64,000 nucleotides of DNA from Flavobacterium sp. CFS9. GTDB lineage: Bacteria; Bacteroidota; Bacteroidia; Flavobacteriales; Flavobacteriaceae. Position numbers and translations under genes: made by a program. Within the stretch, counting starts at the first letter, position 1, and each line of letters opens with the position of its first letter. The notes under the pieces are model-generated. The model worked only from the letters and a program-made list of their open reading frames with translations. It ran no database searches and was not told the DNA's origin. The DNA is taken from assembly GCF_041154745.1 (NCBI RefSeq), contig NZ_AP031573.1:5208001-5272000 (forward strand). The letters are read 5' to 3'. Positions 57,301-64,000 of this stretch are shown one piece after another.

Positions 57301-60300
57301 TACTGTTACTGTCTTTTTCAATATAGGATATTCGATCTTCGGGATAATGGATGTCTATGGGCACGTAGGCGGCTCCGGATTTCAATATTCCTAAAATAGT
57401 AACAATCATTTTATCGTTTCTATCGAGTTTGAGTCCAACTAAATCGTTGGGCTGTATCGAATAGTTTTCTCTTAAATAATGCGCCAATTGATTGGCTCTT
57501 TCATTAAGCTGCTGATAGGTAAGCTGTGTTTCTCCAAATACAACGGCAATGGTATTGGGTGTTCTCGCGGCTTGTTCTTCGAATAAGTCTACTATCGTTT
57601 TATCTTTTGGATAAACGACTGCTGTTGGGTTAAAATCAACTAATAGCTGCTGTTTTTCCGCAGCTGTTACATAAGATATTTCACGGATAGGTTTTTCGGG
57701 TTGTTCTAATGCTGCTGTAAGCAGATTTTCTAAATGAGGAAATATTCTTTCGATCAAATATTCCTCATAAATATCTGTGTTGTAATCAATTCTAAGGTCT
57801 AATCCTTCTGCTTCTGTGAAGGTGAAACTAAGATCCAGCTGAGCTGTTTTGCTCTTAAAATCGTAAGGACTTATTGCTAAGTTTACAAGTTCTTCCTGAT
57901 TGAGATTGTTTAACTGTGCCTGATTCTGCAACACTACCAGGACGTCAAATAGAGCGGAACGGCTGGTGTCTCTCTTTAAATTCAACTTGCCTACCAGTGC
58001 ATCAAATGGATAACTTTGATGATCGTAAGCACCTAACAGGGTTTCTTTTTGTGTGGCTGTTACATCTAAAAAACTGTTTTTTTCTTTCCATTGGGTTCGT
58101 ATGGCGAGTGTATTGAGATACAATCCCAATTGATTCTCCAGATCCGGATGTTCTCTTCCTGCTATTGGGGTGCCAATGATAATATCATGCTGACCGGTGT
58201 ATCGATGCAACAGGGCATTGATTCCTGCCATTAGGGTCATGAATAGGGTTACATCTTGTTCTTTTGAAAATGTTTTTAACTGCTCTAAAAATGCTTTTGA
58301 AAATTGATGGGTGAGATTATGTCCGTTATAGGTCTTCACTAATGGGCGTGTTTTAAAACCCGGTAAATCCAAAACGGGTAACTCTCCTTCAAACTGCTGC
58401 AGCCAATACTGCTCTGATGCTTGTTGTCTCTCCTGATCCAGTTGATCCTTTAGCCATACAGTGTAATCTTTATAGTGCAGGTTTAGTTCTGGCAGATCAA
58501 TTTCTTTTCCTTGTGTTAGGGCGTTATAGGTTTTTATGACTTCTGATAATAATAACTCTATGGACCATCCGTCTCCAATAATATGGTGCAGGGATAGAAA
58601 AAACACATATTGGTTCTCTTTTAACTTGATTAAAGAGGCTCTTACAAGTGGTGCCTGCTCTAAATCGAAGGGTTCATTGTTTTGCTCCTGCAGATCATTT
58701 GCAATTACGCTTTCCTGATTTTCAACTGAGCTATAATCTTTCTCTGTGATGGTAAAGTGTACTTGTGCTGCAGGCAGTATATGTTGACGGACTTCGCCTT
58801 CATCGTTTGTTTTAAAACAGGTTCTTAAAATTTCATGACGATGAATTAATAGTTGGAACGATTCTTCGAATTTATCGACATTAACGAGTCCTGTTAACCT
58901 GACTGCACCAGGCATATTATAGGCTAAGGAGCCGCCTTCTAACTGGCTCAGGGTCCATAATCGGCTTTGGGAGGCGGTCAACGGATAGGATGTTGCTTGC
59001 GGTGCTTTGGTGATGGCTGTATATTCGTTCTTTTGCAATTGTTTGCTTAGTCCTTCTATTGTAGGGTTTGCAAAAAATGTTTTAAAGGATACGGTTTTGC
59101 CCAATTGCTTATGAATTCTATTGATGACCTGATTGACAATCAGACTATGTCCGCCCAATTCAAAGAAATTATCTGTTGTTCCGACAGGAGTTATTCCCAG
59201 GACTTCCTGCCATATGGCGGCTAATTTGTTTTCGATGTCGTTTTTGGGGGCGACATATACTTTTCTGATGAAATCGTCTTGTTCGACTTCAGGCAGTAAT
59301 TTACGGTCTATTTTGCCATTTGGGGTTAAGGGTAAACTATCCAGTGCTACGTAAAAACCGGGAATCATATAATCCGGCAGGCGCTCTTGCAGAAAACCTC
59401 GCAATGCTGATTTATCAACAGGGAATTTGGTAACCAGATAGGCTACTAGTACTTTCTCTTGCTGCTGTTCTTTTACCTCCACAACTGCTTGCTGGAGATT
59501 TTCTGAAGATTCTAAAATGGCGTTCTCTATCTCGCCTAATTCTATCCTGTAGCCGCGGATTTTGACCTGATGGTCTTTTCTTCCTAAAAATTCAATATTA
59601 CCATCAGCCATCCAACAAGCAAAATCTCCTGTATCATACATGCGGGATCCTTCTCTAAAAGGATTCGAAATAAACTTTTCTGCTGTTAGTTCTGCCTTTT
59701 TCAAATAACCTCTGGTGACTCCTGCTCCTGCTACATACAGCTTTCCTGTAACTCCGATTGGCACCAGCTCTAAGGCTTCGTCTAAGATGTACACCTGGGT
59801 GTTAGAGATTGGTTTACCGATTGGAACAACAGATCTGTCAAAATCATGTTTTACTTTGTATATCGATACACAAACAGCACATTCCGTAGGTCCGTATGCA
59901 TTATAATAATCAATTCCTGATCTTACAATTGCTTTTGCTTTGCCCGGATTAGCAGACTCACCGGCTGTAATGACACATCTTAGTCCGGAAATATCATTCT
60001 CTGTCAGTAATCCTAAATAGCTTGGAGGAAAAGTTACAACTGATACTTTTGTCTCTTTTAAAAAGTTTACAAACTGATCCTTGTCTTTAATTATTTCTTC
60101 TGTAGGAACAGATAGCGCAGCACCACTGTACAAACTCATCAGAATCTCTGATATAGAGGCATCAAAAGAAACAGAAGCAAACCAGGCTATTGTATCGCTT
60201 TCGGAAATTTCAAAAGATCTGATTTGATCTAATGACATGTTTATAACACTTCGATGTTCTACCATCACCCCTTTTGGACGCCCTGTAGAACCTGAGGTAT

Positions 60301-61462
60301 AAATGACATAGGCTAAATCTTCGGGTGAAATCGCTTTATTGATATTGTCGCTGCTGCTATCTTCAAAATGGATTGATTCTATTGCTACTGTATCACAATT
60401 ATCAATCTCTAAAGCGGCATTATTAGCAATCAACAATTTTAAACCACTGTCTTTTATTAAATAATCTATTCTTTCCTGAGGGTAATTGGTGTCTATTGGC
60501 AGGTAAACCGCGCCTAACTTTAATATTGCCAATAGCGAAATAATTCCTGTATCTGATTTAGGCAGAAACACCCCAATTATATCTCCCTTATTTACGATGT
60601 GTTTGGAAGAAATATAATGAGCCAGCTGATTTGCCTTTTCGTTTAATGCGATATAAGTTAATTTTGTTTCTCCAAATACAACAGCAACATTATTTGGCGT
60701 TTTTACTACTTGCTCTTCAAATAAATCTACTGTTGTTCTCTCTTTTGGATAAGCAATATCTGTATCATTAAAATCAACTAATAATTGGTGCTTTTCTTTT
60801 GCTGATAGTAACGGGTAATCTGATAAATTAAATGCTACACTATCCTCTAAATTAACAATGAAATAATTCAAATGCTCAAGCAGATATTCCACTATTGTTT
60901 GCTTTACAAAACCTTCTAAATAAGAAGCCTGAATTTCTATGGTATCCTCTATTTTTACCTGAAGCAAAATACCATTACAATCTAACTTAGAGTCTGAATT
61001 GAAATTTATACCGTAAGGTGATAAAAGACTTAAATCATTAACATTTGTTTTTTCAGATATGGGAGCATTATTGTAATCAGAATGTTTTAAGGTCTCTAAA
61101 ATTTCAAGTTTTACTTTTTGAAGATGCTCTTTAAATGAAATTTTTAAATCTACAGGAAATGACAGAAGTAAAGAATTGTCCTGATCTTTATAGTTTGAAA
61201 CAAGATAACCATCAAATTCAGGGACAAGTTTCTTTAACAAAAAAGAATAGACAGCACTTATAACTGTATATTGAGCTATTGCGTTTTTATTGGTAAGTCT
61301 ATTAAAATAATTTAGTTCTTTGGCATTAATAGTTGTACAAGGAAGACTATTTTGTTTATGTTGCCCCCCAAGAACTTTTTCTCTATTCAATACCTTTTTC
61401 TTCCAATATTTTGAAACTAAATAAATATTATTTGACTCCATGCTTCTATCCATAATTTTCAC
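51395..61462 (-). CDS. Nonribosomal peptide synthetase NRPS-1, three modules ending in a condensation domain
   Basis: 3355 residues; first gene of the operon. Order: N-terminal half condensation domain (about 1-235, no HHxxxD), A1, carrier (Ser 773), C (HHIIGDG at 959), A2, carrier (Ser 1806), C (near 1992), A3, carrier (Ser 2839), and a terminal C with NHIAADG near 3027, where the first His is Asn. There is no thioesterase or epimerase; the protein ends in ISFNF. Specificity residues by eye: A1 DASTIAAVC(K), near a tyrosine code; A2 and A3 both DLYNNALTY(K), like alanine codes. Modules 2 and 3 are almost identical (period 1033 residues). Starts MKIMDRSMES; internal Met codons at 4 and 8 are alternatives. 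The product is passed on by the terminal condensation domain to another protein starting with an adenylation domain. Confidence 0.93.
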   Translation of the reverse strand: MKIMDRSMESNNIYLVSKYWKKKVLNREKVLGGQHKQNSLPCTTINAKELNYFNRLTNKNAIAQYTVISAVYSFLLKKLVPEFDGYLVSNYKDQDNSLLLSFPVDLKISFKEHLQKVKLEILETLKHSDYNNAPISEKTNVNDLSLLSPYGINFNSDSKLDCNGILLQVKIEDTIEIQASYLEGFVKQTIVEYLLEHLNYFIVNLEDSVAFNLSDYPLLSAKEKHQLLVDFNDTDIAYPKERTTVDLFEEQVVKTPNNVAVVFGETKLTYIALNEKANQLAHYISSKHIVNKGDIIGVFLPKSDTGIISLLAILKLGAVYLPIDTNYPQERIDYLIKDSGLKLLIANNAALEIDNCDTVAIESIHFEDSSSDNINKAISPEDLAYVIYTSGSTGRPKGVMVEHRSVINMSLDQIRSFEISESDTIAWFASVSFDASISEILMSLYSGAALSVPTEEIIKDKDQFVNFLKETKVSVVTFPPSYLGLLTENDISGLRCVITAGESANPGKAKAIVRSGIDYYNAYGPTECAVCVSIYKVKHDFDRSVVPIGKPISNTQVYILDEALELVPIGVTGKLYVAGAGVTRGYLKKAELTAEKFISNPFREGSRMYDTGDFACWMADGNIEFLGRKDHQVKIRGYRIELGEIENAILESSENLQQAVVEVKEQQQEKVLVAYLVTKFPVDKSALRGFLQERLPDYMIPGFYVALDSLPLTPNGKIDRKLLPEVEQDDFIRKVYVAPKNDIENKLAAIWQEVLGITPVGTTDNFFELGGHSLIVNQVINRIHKQLGKTVSFKTFFANPTIEGLSKQLQKNEYTAITKAPQATSYPLTASQSRLWTLSQLEGGSLAYNMPGAVRLTGLVNVDKFEESFQLLIHRHEILRTCFKTNDEGEVRQHILPAAQVHFTITEKDYSSVENQESVIANDLQEQNNEPFDLEQAPLVRASLIKLKENQYVFFLSLHHIIGDGWSIELLLSEVIKTYNALTQGKEIDLPELNLHYKDYTVWLKDQLDQERQQASEQYWLQQFEGELPVLDLPGFKTRPLVKTYNGHNLTHQFSKAFLEQLKTFSKEQDVTLFMTLMAGINALLHRYTGQHDIIIGTPIAGREHPDLENQLGLYLNTLAIRTQWKEKNSFLDVTATQKETLLGAYDHQSYPFDALVGKLNLKRDTSRSALFDVLVVLQNQAQLNNLNQEELVNLAISPYDFKSKTAQLDLSFTFTEAEGLDLRIDYNTDIYEEYLIERIFPHLENLLTAALEQPEKPIREISYVTAAEKQQLLVDFNPTAVVYPKDKTIVDLFEEQAARTPNTIAVVFGETQLTYQQLNERANQLAHYLRENYSIQPNDLVGLKLDRNDKMIVTILGILKSGAAYVPIDIHYPEDRISYIEKDSNSKVVIDQAALERFIEVQEQYAKENPEKIHAPQDLAYVIYTSGTTGNPKGVMVEHRNAFELIKWSELEFDASKFEMMYAVTSYCFDLSIYEIFYPLSIGKKIRVLKNALDIKNYIHNENKIVLNTVPSVVRKLVEENVDLSSVSFINMAGEIVPVDLVVKLQTEKAEVRNLYGPSEDTTYSTSYVIQNQEYRTIPIGKPISNTQVYILDEALQLVPIGVTGKLYVAGAGVTRGYLKKAELTAEKFISNPFREGSRMYDTGDFACWMADGNIEFLGRKDHQVKIRGYRIELGEIENAILESSENLQQAVVEVKEQQQEKVLVAYLVTKFPVDKSALRGFLQERLPDYMIPGFYVALDSLPLTPNGKIDRKLLPEVEQDDFIRKVYVAPKNDIENKLAAIWQEVLGITPVGTTDNFFELGGHSLIVNQVINRIHKQLGKTVSFKTFFTNPTIEGLSKQLQKSQYTAITKAPQATSYPLTASQSRLWTLSQLEGGSLAYNMPGAVRLTGLVNVDKFEESFQLLIHRHEILRTCFKTNDEGEVRQHILPAAQVHFTITEKDYSSVENQESVIANDLQEQNNEPFDLEQAPLVRASLIKLKENQYVFFLSLHHIIGDGWSIELLLSEVIKTYNALTQGKEIDLPELNLHYKDYTVWLKDQLDQERQQASEQYWLQQFEGELPVLDLPGFKTRPLVKTYNGHNLTHQFSKAFLEQLKTFSKEQDVTLFMTLMAGINALLHRYTGQHDIIIGTPIAGREHPDLENQLGLYLNTLAIRTQWKEKNSFLDVTATQKETLLGAYDHQSYPFDALVGKLNLKRDTSRSALFDVLVVLQNQAQLNNLNQEELVNLAISPYDFKSKTAQLDLSFTFTEAEGLDLRIDYNTDIYEEYLIERIFPHLENLLTAALEQPEKPIREISYVTAAEKQQLLVDFNPTAVVYPKDKTIVDLFEEQAARTPNTIAVVFGETQLTYQQLNERANQLAHYLRENYSIQPNDLVGLKLDRNDKMIVTILGILKSGAAYVPIDIHYPEDRISYIEKDSNSKVVIDQAALERFIEVQEQYAKENPEKIHAPQDLAYVIYTSGTTGNPKGVMVEHRNAFELIKWSELEFDASKFEMMYAVTSYCFDLSIYEIFYPLSIGKKIRVLKNALDIKNYIHNENKIVLNTVPSVVRKLVEENVDLSSVSFINMAGEIVPVDLVVKLQTEKAEVRNLYGPSEDTTYSTSYVIQNQEYRTIPIGKPISNTQVYILDEALQLVPIGVTGKLYVAGAGVTRGYLNKAELTAEKFISNPFREGSRMYDTGDFACWMADGNIEFLGRKDHQVKIRGYRIELGEIENAILESSENLQQAVVEVKEQQQEKVLVAYLVTKFPVDKSALRGFLQERLPDYMIPGFYVVLDSLPLTPNGKIDRKLLPEVEQDDFIRKVYVAPKNDIENKLAAIWQEVLGITPVGTTDNFFELGGHSLKAIKVINRIKTEIGNGIEVSDMFKYPTISSQGVHLDFAFKNGYSSIVPVKKQEFYEMSDMQKRLWIISGMEEEAIYNIPFACILSGSLNVEVFNESVKRVIKRHESLRTLFVIDEGEPKQQIIAIENLEENLIKFIDLSEEVNKEEIAETITHRELTLSFDTKKDLPLRINIIKINDKEHILNLTLNHIAADGWSLKILFEELIMYYDNLVKGKEIALTPLRIHYKDYVSWKKYDQEQLAKDQKSKEFWLQYLQGELPVSNLPADFPRKNMVHTYTGGNVYLELSQEQTGSIEKLVVGKNSTLFSFLLSVLNTAIFRYTRNQDIIIGTVVSGRDMLELEEQIGLYINTIAIRNIFDQDIDFTALYEQVHLNNLKVFEHQNYSFDLLTDELSFKNDDLKRSSIFNIMLAVQNFDIIKRREAEGLEIISYDGKYSEGISKYDMTLDVMVQDNNTMLINFEFNSGLFKPSTIKAFSNSFMQIIEQVLCNPEIKISEINLSNTIKSEPEKVSKKISFNF
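52949..56047. repeat. Tandem module repeat, copy 1 (NRPS-1 module 3)
   Basis: This 3099-bp unit spans carrier 2's second half, C3, A3 and the start of carrier 3 of NRPS-1. It is almost base-for-base the same as 56048-59146, with scattered changes mainly near its ends. Confidence 0.92.
56048..59146. repeat. Tandem module repeat, copy 2 (NRPS-1 module 2)
   Basis: The second 3099-bp unit, covering C2, A2 and part of the carriers. The specificity residues of A2 and A3 are the same, so both modules should load the same amino acid. Confidence 0.92.
59147..59797. repeat. Partial third unit (C-terminal part of A1 and first half of carrier 1)
   Basis: About 650 bp continue the same period and are nearly identical to 56048-56698. 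Identity stops at about 59797, within A1 where the substrate-binding core begins. Upstream of that point A1 is clearly different, so the border lies at the edge of the specificity core. Confidence 0.85.
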
Positions 61463-61642
61463 ATTCGTGTGTTTTAATCAGAACCAGTATTCCTTTGTAA
61501 TGCTTAATTAACAAACACTAAGTACTTTACAACACTAAATATTTCTACATTCTGCTTTTTTAATCCTTATCCTAAATCATCTATAAGGTCTAATTCAAAA
61601 GATGACAGATTTTTCACCAAAATAGTAAGAACATCTCCCTAA

Positions 61643-61681
61643 AAATTACGGATTTTTCATATAAAAGTTACGGACTTTCCT
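61643..61681 (-). promoter_or_regulatory. Direct repeats upstream of the NRPS operon, possible operator
   Basis: Two copies of TTACGGA(T/C)TTT lie at 61646 and 61668, exactly 22 bp apart (two helical turns). They are about 185-210 bp upstream of the NRPS-1 start. A pair of CTAGT units at 61732 and 61745 lies further out. The rest of the gap 61463-62295 contains no gene that I can support. Confidence 0.4.
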
Positions 61682-61957
61682 TCATAAGAGATAAAACATC
61701 CATAATTCACCCTGCTTTATTCTAGTGAAATACCCTAGTAAGTTTTTTTGATTTTAAGAAGTTCTGAATAGATTACTACAGCATATTGAAAGAGACATCA
61801 TTTTTGCCGCAAAAAGGAAAGTCCGGATAAAAATCAGGGCTTTTTTTTTAAACATATGTTTGTTGAAGACTGTTAGTTCCTCCTCAGTAAATAAAAAAAA
61901 TGTTAATTTATTAAAAATCAAGTATTTATACGCTATCTCATGATTTTATAATAAAGT

Positions 61958-61965
61958 AATTTTGA
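61958..61965 (+). promoter_or_regulatory. Possible -7 box for the 224-aa gene
   Basis: TAATTTTG matches TAnnTTTG, but it is about 330 bp upstream of the ATG at 62296 and no spaced TTTG is seen, so the assignment is weak. Confidence 0.25.
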
Positions 61966-62295
61966 AGAGTAATATTACAAAACAAAAAAACTATCGGTAA
62001 GCTAATTTTTACAATACCAAGCGTAATTAGAATACGATATTCTAAAAGGTAAAATAAAAAATACGGATTTATGGTCTTGTTTAATTCGTTTATTAGTAGA
62101 AAAAAAGCAATGCTGCATTACCCACTTAAACCAACCTTCCTGTAGAGGTTTTTATTACAGGGGCGGAAACTGAAAAGCCTCATGAGTAAGACAAATACTT
62201 TAGAAACATCAGAAAGCCTGGTGATCTAAGGTTAGTTGTTACAGGTAATGATAAAATCTTGTAGCAATGATTACAACCCCAAAAACAAATAAACA

Positions 62296-62970
62296 ATGAG
62301 CACTATTATTGACAATTTTGAGAAACATGATTATCTTATACTTGAAACACGTGGCGTTACTAATGATGGCACATGGATACATACAGAAGGAAATGATTAC
62401 ATTTTCTATTATAAATTAGACATATGGACACCTGAGCAAAACCAGATAATGGGAAATGCATTCTTAAGAGCCTTGCAAGTTCCTAACAAAATAAAAGATG
62501 CTGTACTGGCCACTTCGGGACAAAAAGTGGTGGATGGTCTTTATACACTAGATCAAACTGCTATGGTGAAAGCTTTGAATTCGATAAGAGGAATGTCACA
62601 AACTAATGTAGTACAAAGAGCATTAATTGGTAATGGTACTATACAGCAGGCAAACGAACAGCTCTTCAACGATATTTTATCAGGTGTGGGTGGTTCAGTA
62701 AACCCAATGCGCGACTATCTTAATAGAGCGATGGCGGCAACTCAGGCTGCGGCTGCGGGTAACACAACAGCTCAAAATCTTGGTACCACTATTACTCTTC
62801 TTTCCTTAGTACCTGGCCTGAATATACCTACAACTTCTGTTGTATATGCAGTTTCAAAAGCTTCTTCTGCTGCTGTACTGGTCAAGCATAAATGCTCTAG
62901 CGATTCAACTGCATTTTCTTATAATGTAGACTATACAAAAGTTGGTTATTCCTATGTAGAACCTCTTTAG
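62296..62970 (+). CDS. Unknown protein, paralogue of the 225-aa neighbour
   Basis: The 224-residue product has no signal peptide. It shows a DGTWIHTEGNDYIFYY start region, an FxxGLYxxDxTxM-like middle segment (GLYTLDQTAM near residue 86), and an Ala/Thr-rich hydrophobic stretch at about 145-195 that could insert in a membrane or form buried helices. A cysteine (KHKCSSDS) and an aromatic end follow. The protein at 63189-63866 shares these landmarks in the same order, so they are duplicated paralogues. The family is not recognised. It is divergent from the NRPS operon; a role linked to the peptide is only a possibility. Confidence 0.75.
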   Translation: MSTIIDNFEKHDYLILETRGVTNDGTWIHTEGNDYIFYYKLDIWTPEQNQIMGNAFLRALQVPNKIKDAVLATSGQKVVDGLYTLDQTAMVKALNSIRGMSQTNVVQRALIGNGTIQQANEQLFNDILSGVGGSVNPMRDYLNRAMAATQAAAAGNTTAQNLGTTITLLSLVPGLNIPTTSVVYAVSKASSAAVLVKHKCSSDSTAFSYNVDYTKVGYSYVEPL

Positions 62971-63031
62971 TTCAACAACAAAACTTTTTCGAAATTCATA
63001 CTTTTCGTAAAGGAAATTTAATTTGTGTCAG

Positions 63032-63088
63032 TTTATGCACTCCTTTGAAAGGAATACTAAATCTATTCAACGAAGAAGAGTGCATAAA
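63032..63088. repeat. Inverted repeat between the two paralogous genes
   Basis: Arms TTTATGCACTC (63032-63042) and GAGTGCATAAA (63078-63088) are a perfect 11-bp inverted repeat around a 35-nt centre. It may be a terminator-like structure for the first gene or a regulatory site for the second; neither a T-run nor a clear promoter settles it. Confidence 0.4.
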
Positions 63089-63188
63089 ATGGCCAAATTT
63101 GTTATTTCTGCAATAGAAAAAACAGTTTTCAAACAAGTTCTTCAATTGCAATAAAGACCTTTTTATACACAACAAAAAACACAGACCC

Positions 63189-63866
63189 ATGAACAAATCT
63201 ATACCATATTGCATTACGCCCACCCCCGATGGAGCGTGGCTGCACACCTGCAATGAAAATTTATTACTGGCATCGCTACCAAAGGACACAGATAACAAAA
63301 CAGAAACAATCCTTTTGGAAGCTTTTAAAAATGCGCTCGCATTATTCGTTGAGATAAGAGCCGCCCTAAAAAAAACATGCCATACAAAACCTTTTGTTGG
63401 AGGATTGTACCTGGTAGATGGCACCGAAATGCAGAACACTATGATCACTATAAATGGAATGGGAGAAACATCTGCATACTCCAGCACAAAATCGTATGGC
63501 GGTACACCCTCTGCCGTGAATTTACAATTCTTTGAAGATGTACTAGGGATTTCGAATGACAAACTAAAATATCTGGAATCAAATCTATTACGATATATGA
63601 AAATAATACAAGGAGATGCAAAACGGACAACAGCCCAAACGATTGGCCTTTTAACCTGCGTTGTAGGTTATGTTGAACTAACAGGAACAACCGTGACCAC
63701 ATTTACCTATGTTACTGCCACCACAACGACCAAAGATCAGTTTGACAAAATAGACTGTGAATGTGATGATTTAGAAAAGTTTAACTATGAATTTAACATC
63801 GTAAAATTTAATTATTCACCGGTCAATTCTGTTGAAAATAGAATAATTGCTAACGAAAATAACTAG
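63189..63866 (+). CDS. Unknown protein, second member of the paralogous pair
   Basis: The 225-residue product parallels the 224-residue protein upstream: DGAWLHTCNEN at the start, GLYLVDGTEM near residue 77, INGMGETS, a Thr-rich hydrophobic stretch (TAQTIGLLTCVVGYVELTGT) at about 147-180, then DKIDCECDD and FNYEFNIVKFNY at the end. Identity is low, so the duplication is old. There is no signal peptide. A hairpin terminator follows. Function unknown. Confidence 0.75.
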   Translation: MNKSIPYCITPTPDGAWLHTCNENLLLASLPKDTDNKTETILLEAFKNALALFVEIRAALKKTCHTKPFVGGLYLVDGTEMQNTMITINGMGETSAYSSTKSYGGTPSAVNLQFFEDVLGISNDKLKYLESNLLRYMKIIQGDAKRTTAQTIGLLTCVVGYVELTGTTVTTFTYVTATTTTKDQFDKIDCECDDLEKFNYEFNIVKFNYSPVNSVENRIIANENN

Positions 63867-63918
63867 CTGATTCTATTTCAATCCTATTAGAACTTAGTAT
63901 TGTTTTATTCAGATAAAA

Positions 63919-63968
63919 CCATGAGTCACGTACACAAACACTCTTGCTGTGTAAAGTCTCATGGCTTT
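63919..63968 (+). terminator. Hairpin terminator after the paralogous pair
   Basis: Outer arms CCATGAG (63919-63925) and CTCATGG (63958-63964) enclose an inner TACACA / TGTGTA stem, followed by CTTTTATTTTC. It lies 52 bp after the stop codon. Confidence 0.6.
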
Positions 63969-64000
63969 TATTTTCTATAGGAATTACTACATTTTTCTTC

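Noticed and set aside
62996..63562. A 188-codon minus-strand open frame overlapping the second paralogue
   Set aside because: It mirrors the 63189-63866 gene, whose landmarks are shared with its paralogue; the antisense product has no recognisable features.

Overview
The window looks like a chromosomal segment of a flavobacterium (Bacteroidota), most likely a Flavobacterium species. The DNA is AT-rich. Promoters match the Bacteroidota type (TTTG, 19 nt, TAnnTTTG). Many families are typical of the group: DUF6377-type regulator tail, YchJ/SEC-C, KTSC, DUF4369-TlpA, DUF2141, DUF6268, and the ABC-permease/M1-aminopeptidase fusion. No long tract of phage genes or transposase gene is visible.

Region 1 (1-11.2 kb) is mostly housekeeping: the tail of a regulator, a sterol-desaturase-family membrane hydroxylase, glutamate dehydrogenase preceded by a 28-codon leader-like ORF and a hairpin, an EamA transporter, a MoxR ATPase with its von Willebrand partner, small conserved proteins, a KTSC protein, and a DUF4369-thioredoxin lipoprotein split by one in-frame TGA. 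Region 2 (11.2-12.3 kb) holds two tandem tRNA-Tyr genes, each with its own promoter and terminator. Region 3 (12.3-19.1 kb) is a minus-strand export operon (DUF6268, DUF2141, ABC ATPase, adaptor, permease, TolC) next to an AraC regulator. Region 4 (19.1-26.2 kb) is rich in non-coding repeats. It has three copies of a ~225-bp MITE-like element with 27-bp terminal inverted repeats and a 541-bp duplication that copied the end of the M1-peptidase gene; these surround an ABC permease/M1 peptidase plus ATPase pair. Region 5 (26.2-28.8 kb) is a chromate module: a ChrB-like/AraC fusion, an exported protein and ChrA.

Region 6 (28.9-61.5 kb) is the main feature: one 32.6-kb minus-strand operon of nine tightly packed genes for a nonribosomal peptide. 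Transcription order is NRPS-1 (3355 aa), amidinotransferase, lysine-2,3-aminomutase-type radical SAM enzyme, NRPS-2 (3674 aa, with thioesterase), carbamoyltransferase, methyltransferase, SbnA-like and SbnB-like 2,3-diaminopropionate (Dap) enzymes, and NRPS-3 (1480 aa). The tailoring set predicts beta-lysine or beta-homoarginine, Dap, N-methylation and a ureido/carbamoyl group. That is the set of parts found in the Flexibacter antibiotic TAN-1057, although seven adenylation domains predict a longer peptide. Specificity residues read by eye suggest Gly (NRPS-3), an aromatic residue plus two Ala-like residues (NRPS-1), and three positions in NRPS-2 of which at least one is Dab/Dap-like. Domain borders suggest the order NRPS-3, NRPS-1, NRPS-2. 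NRPS-1 modules 2 and 3 are almost identical at the DNA level, and two NRPS-2 adenylation domains carry inserted domains.

Region 7 (61.5-64 kb) has an 830-bp intergenic stretch with operator-like direct repeats, then two divergently oriented paralogous genes of unknown function.
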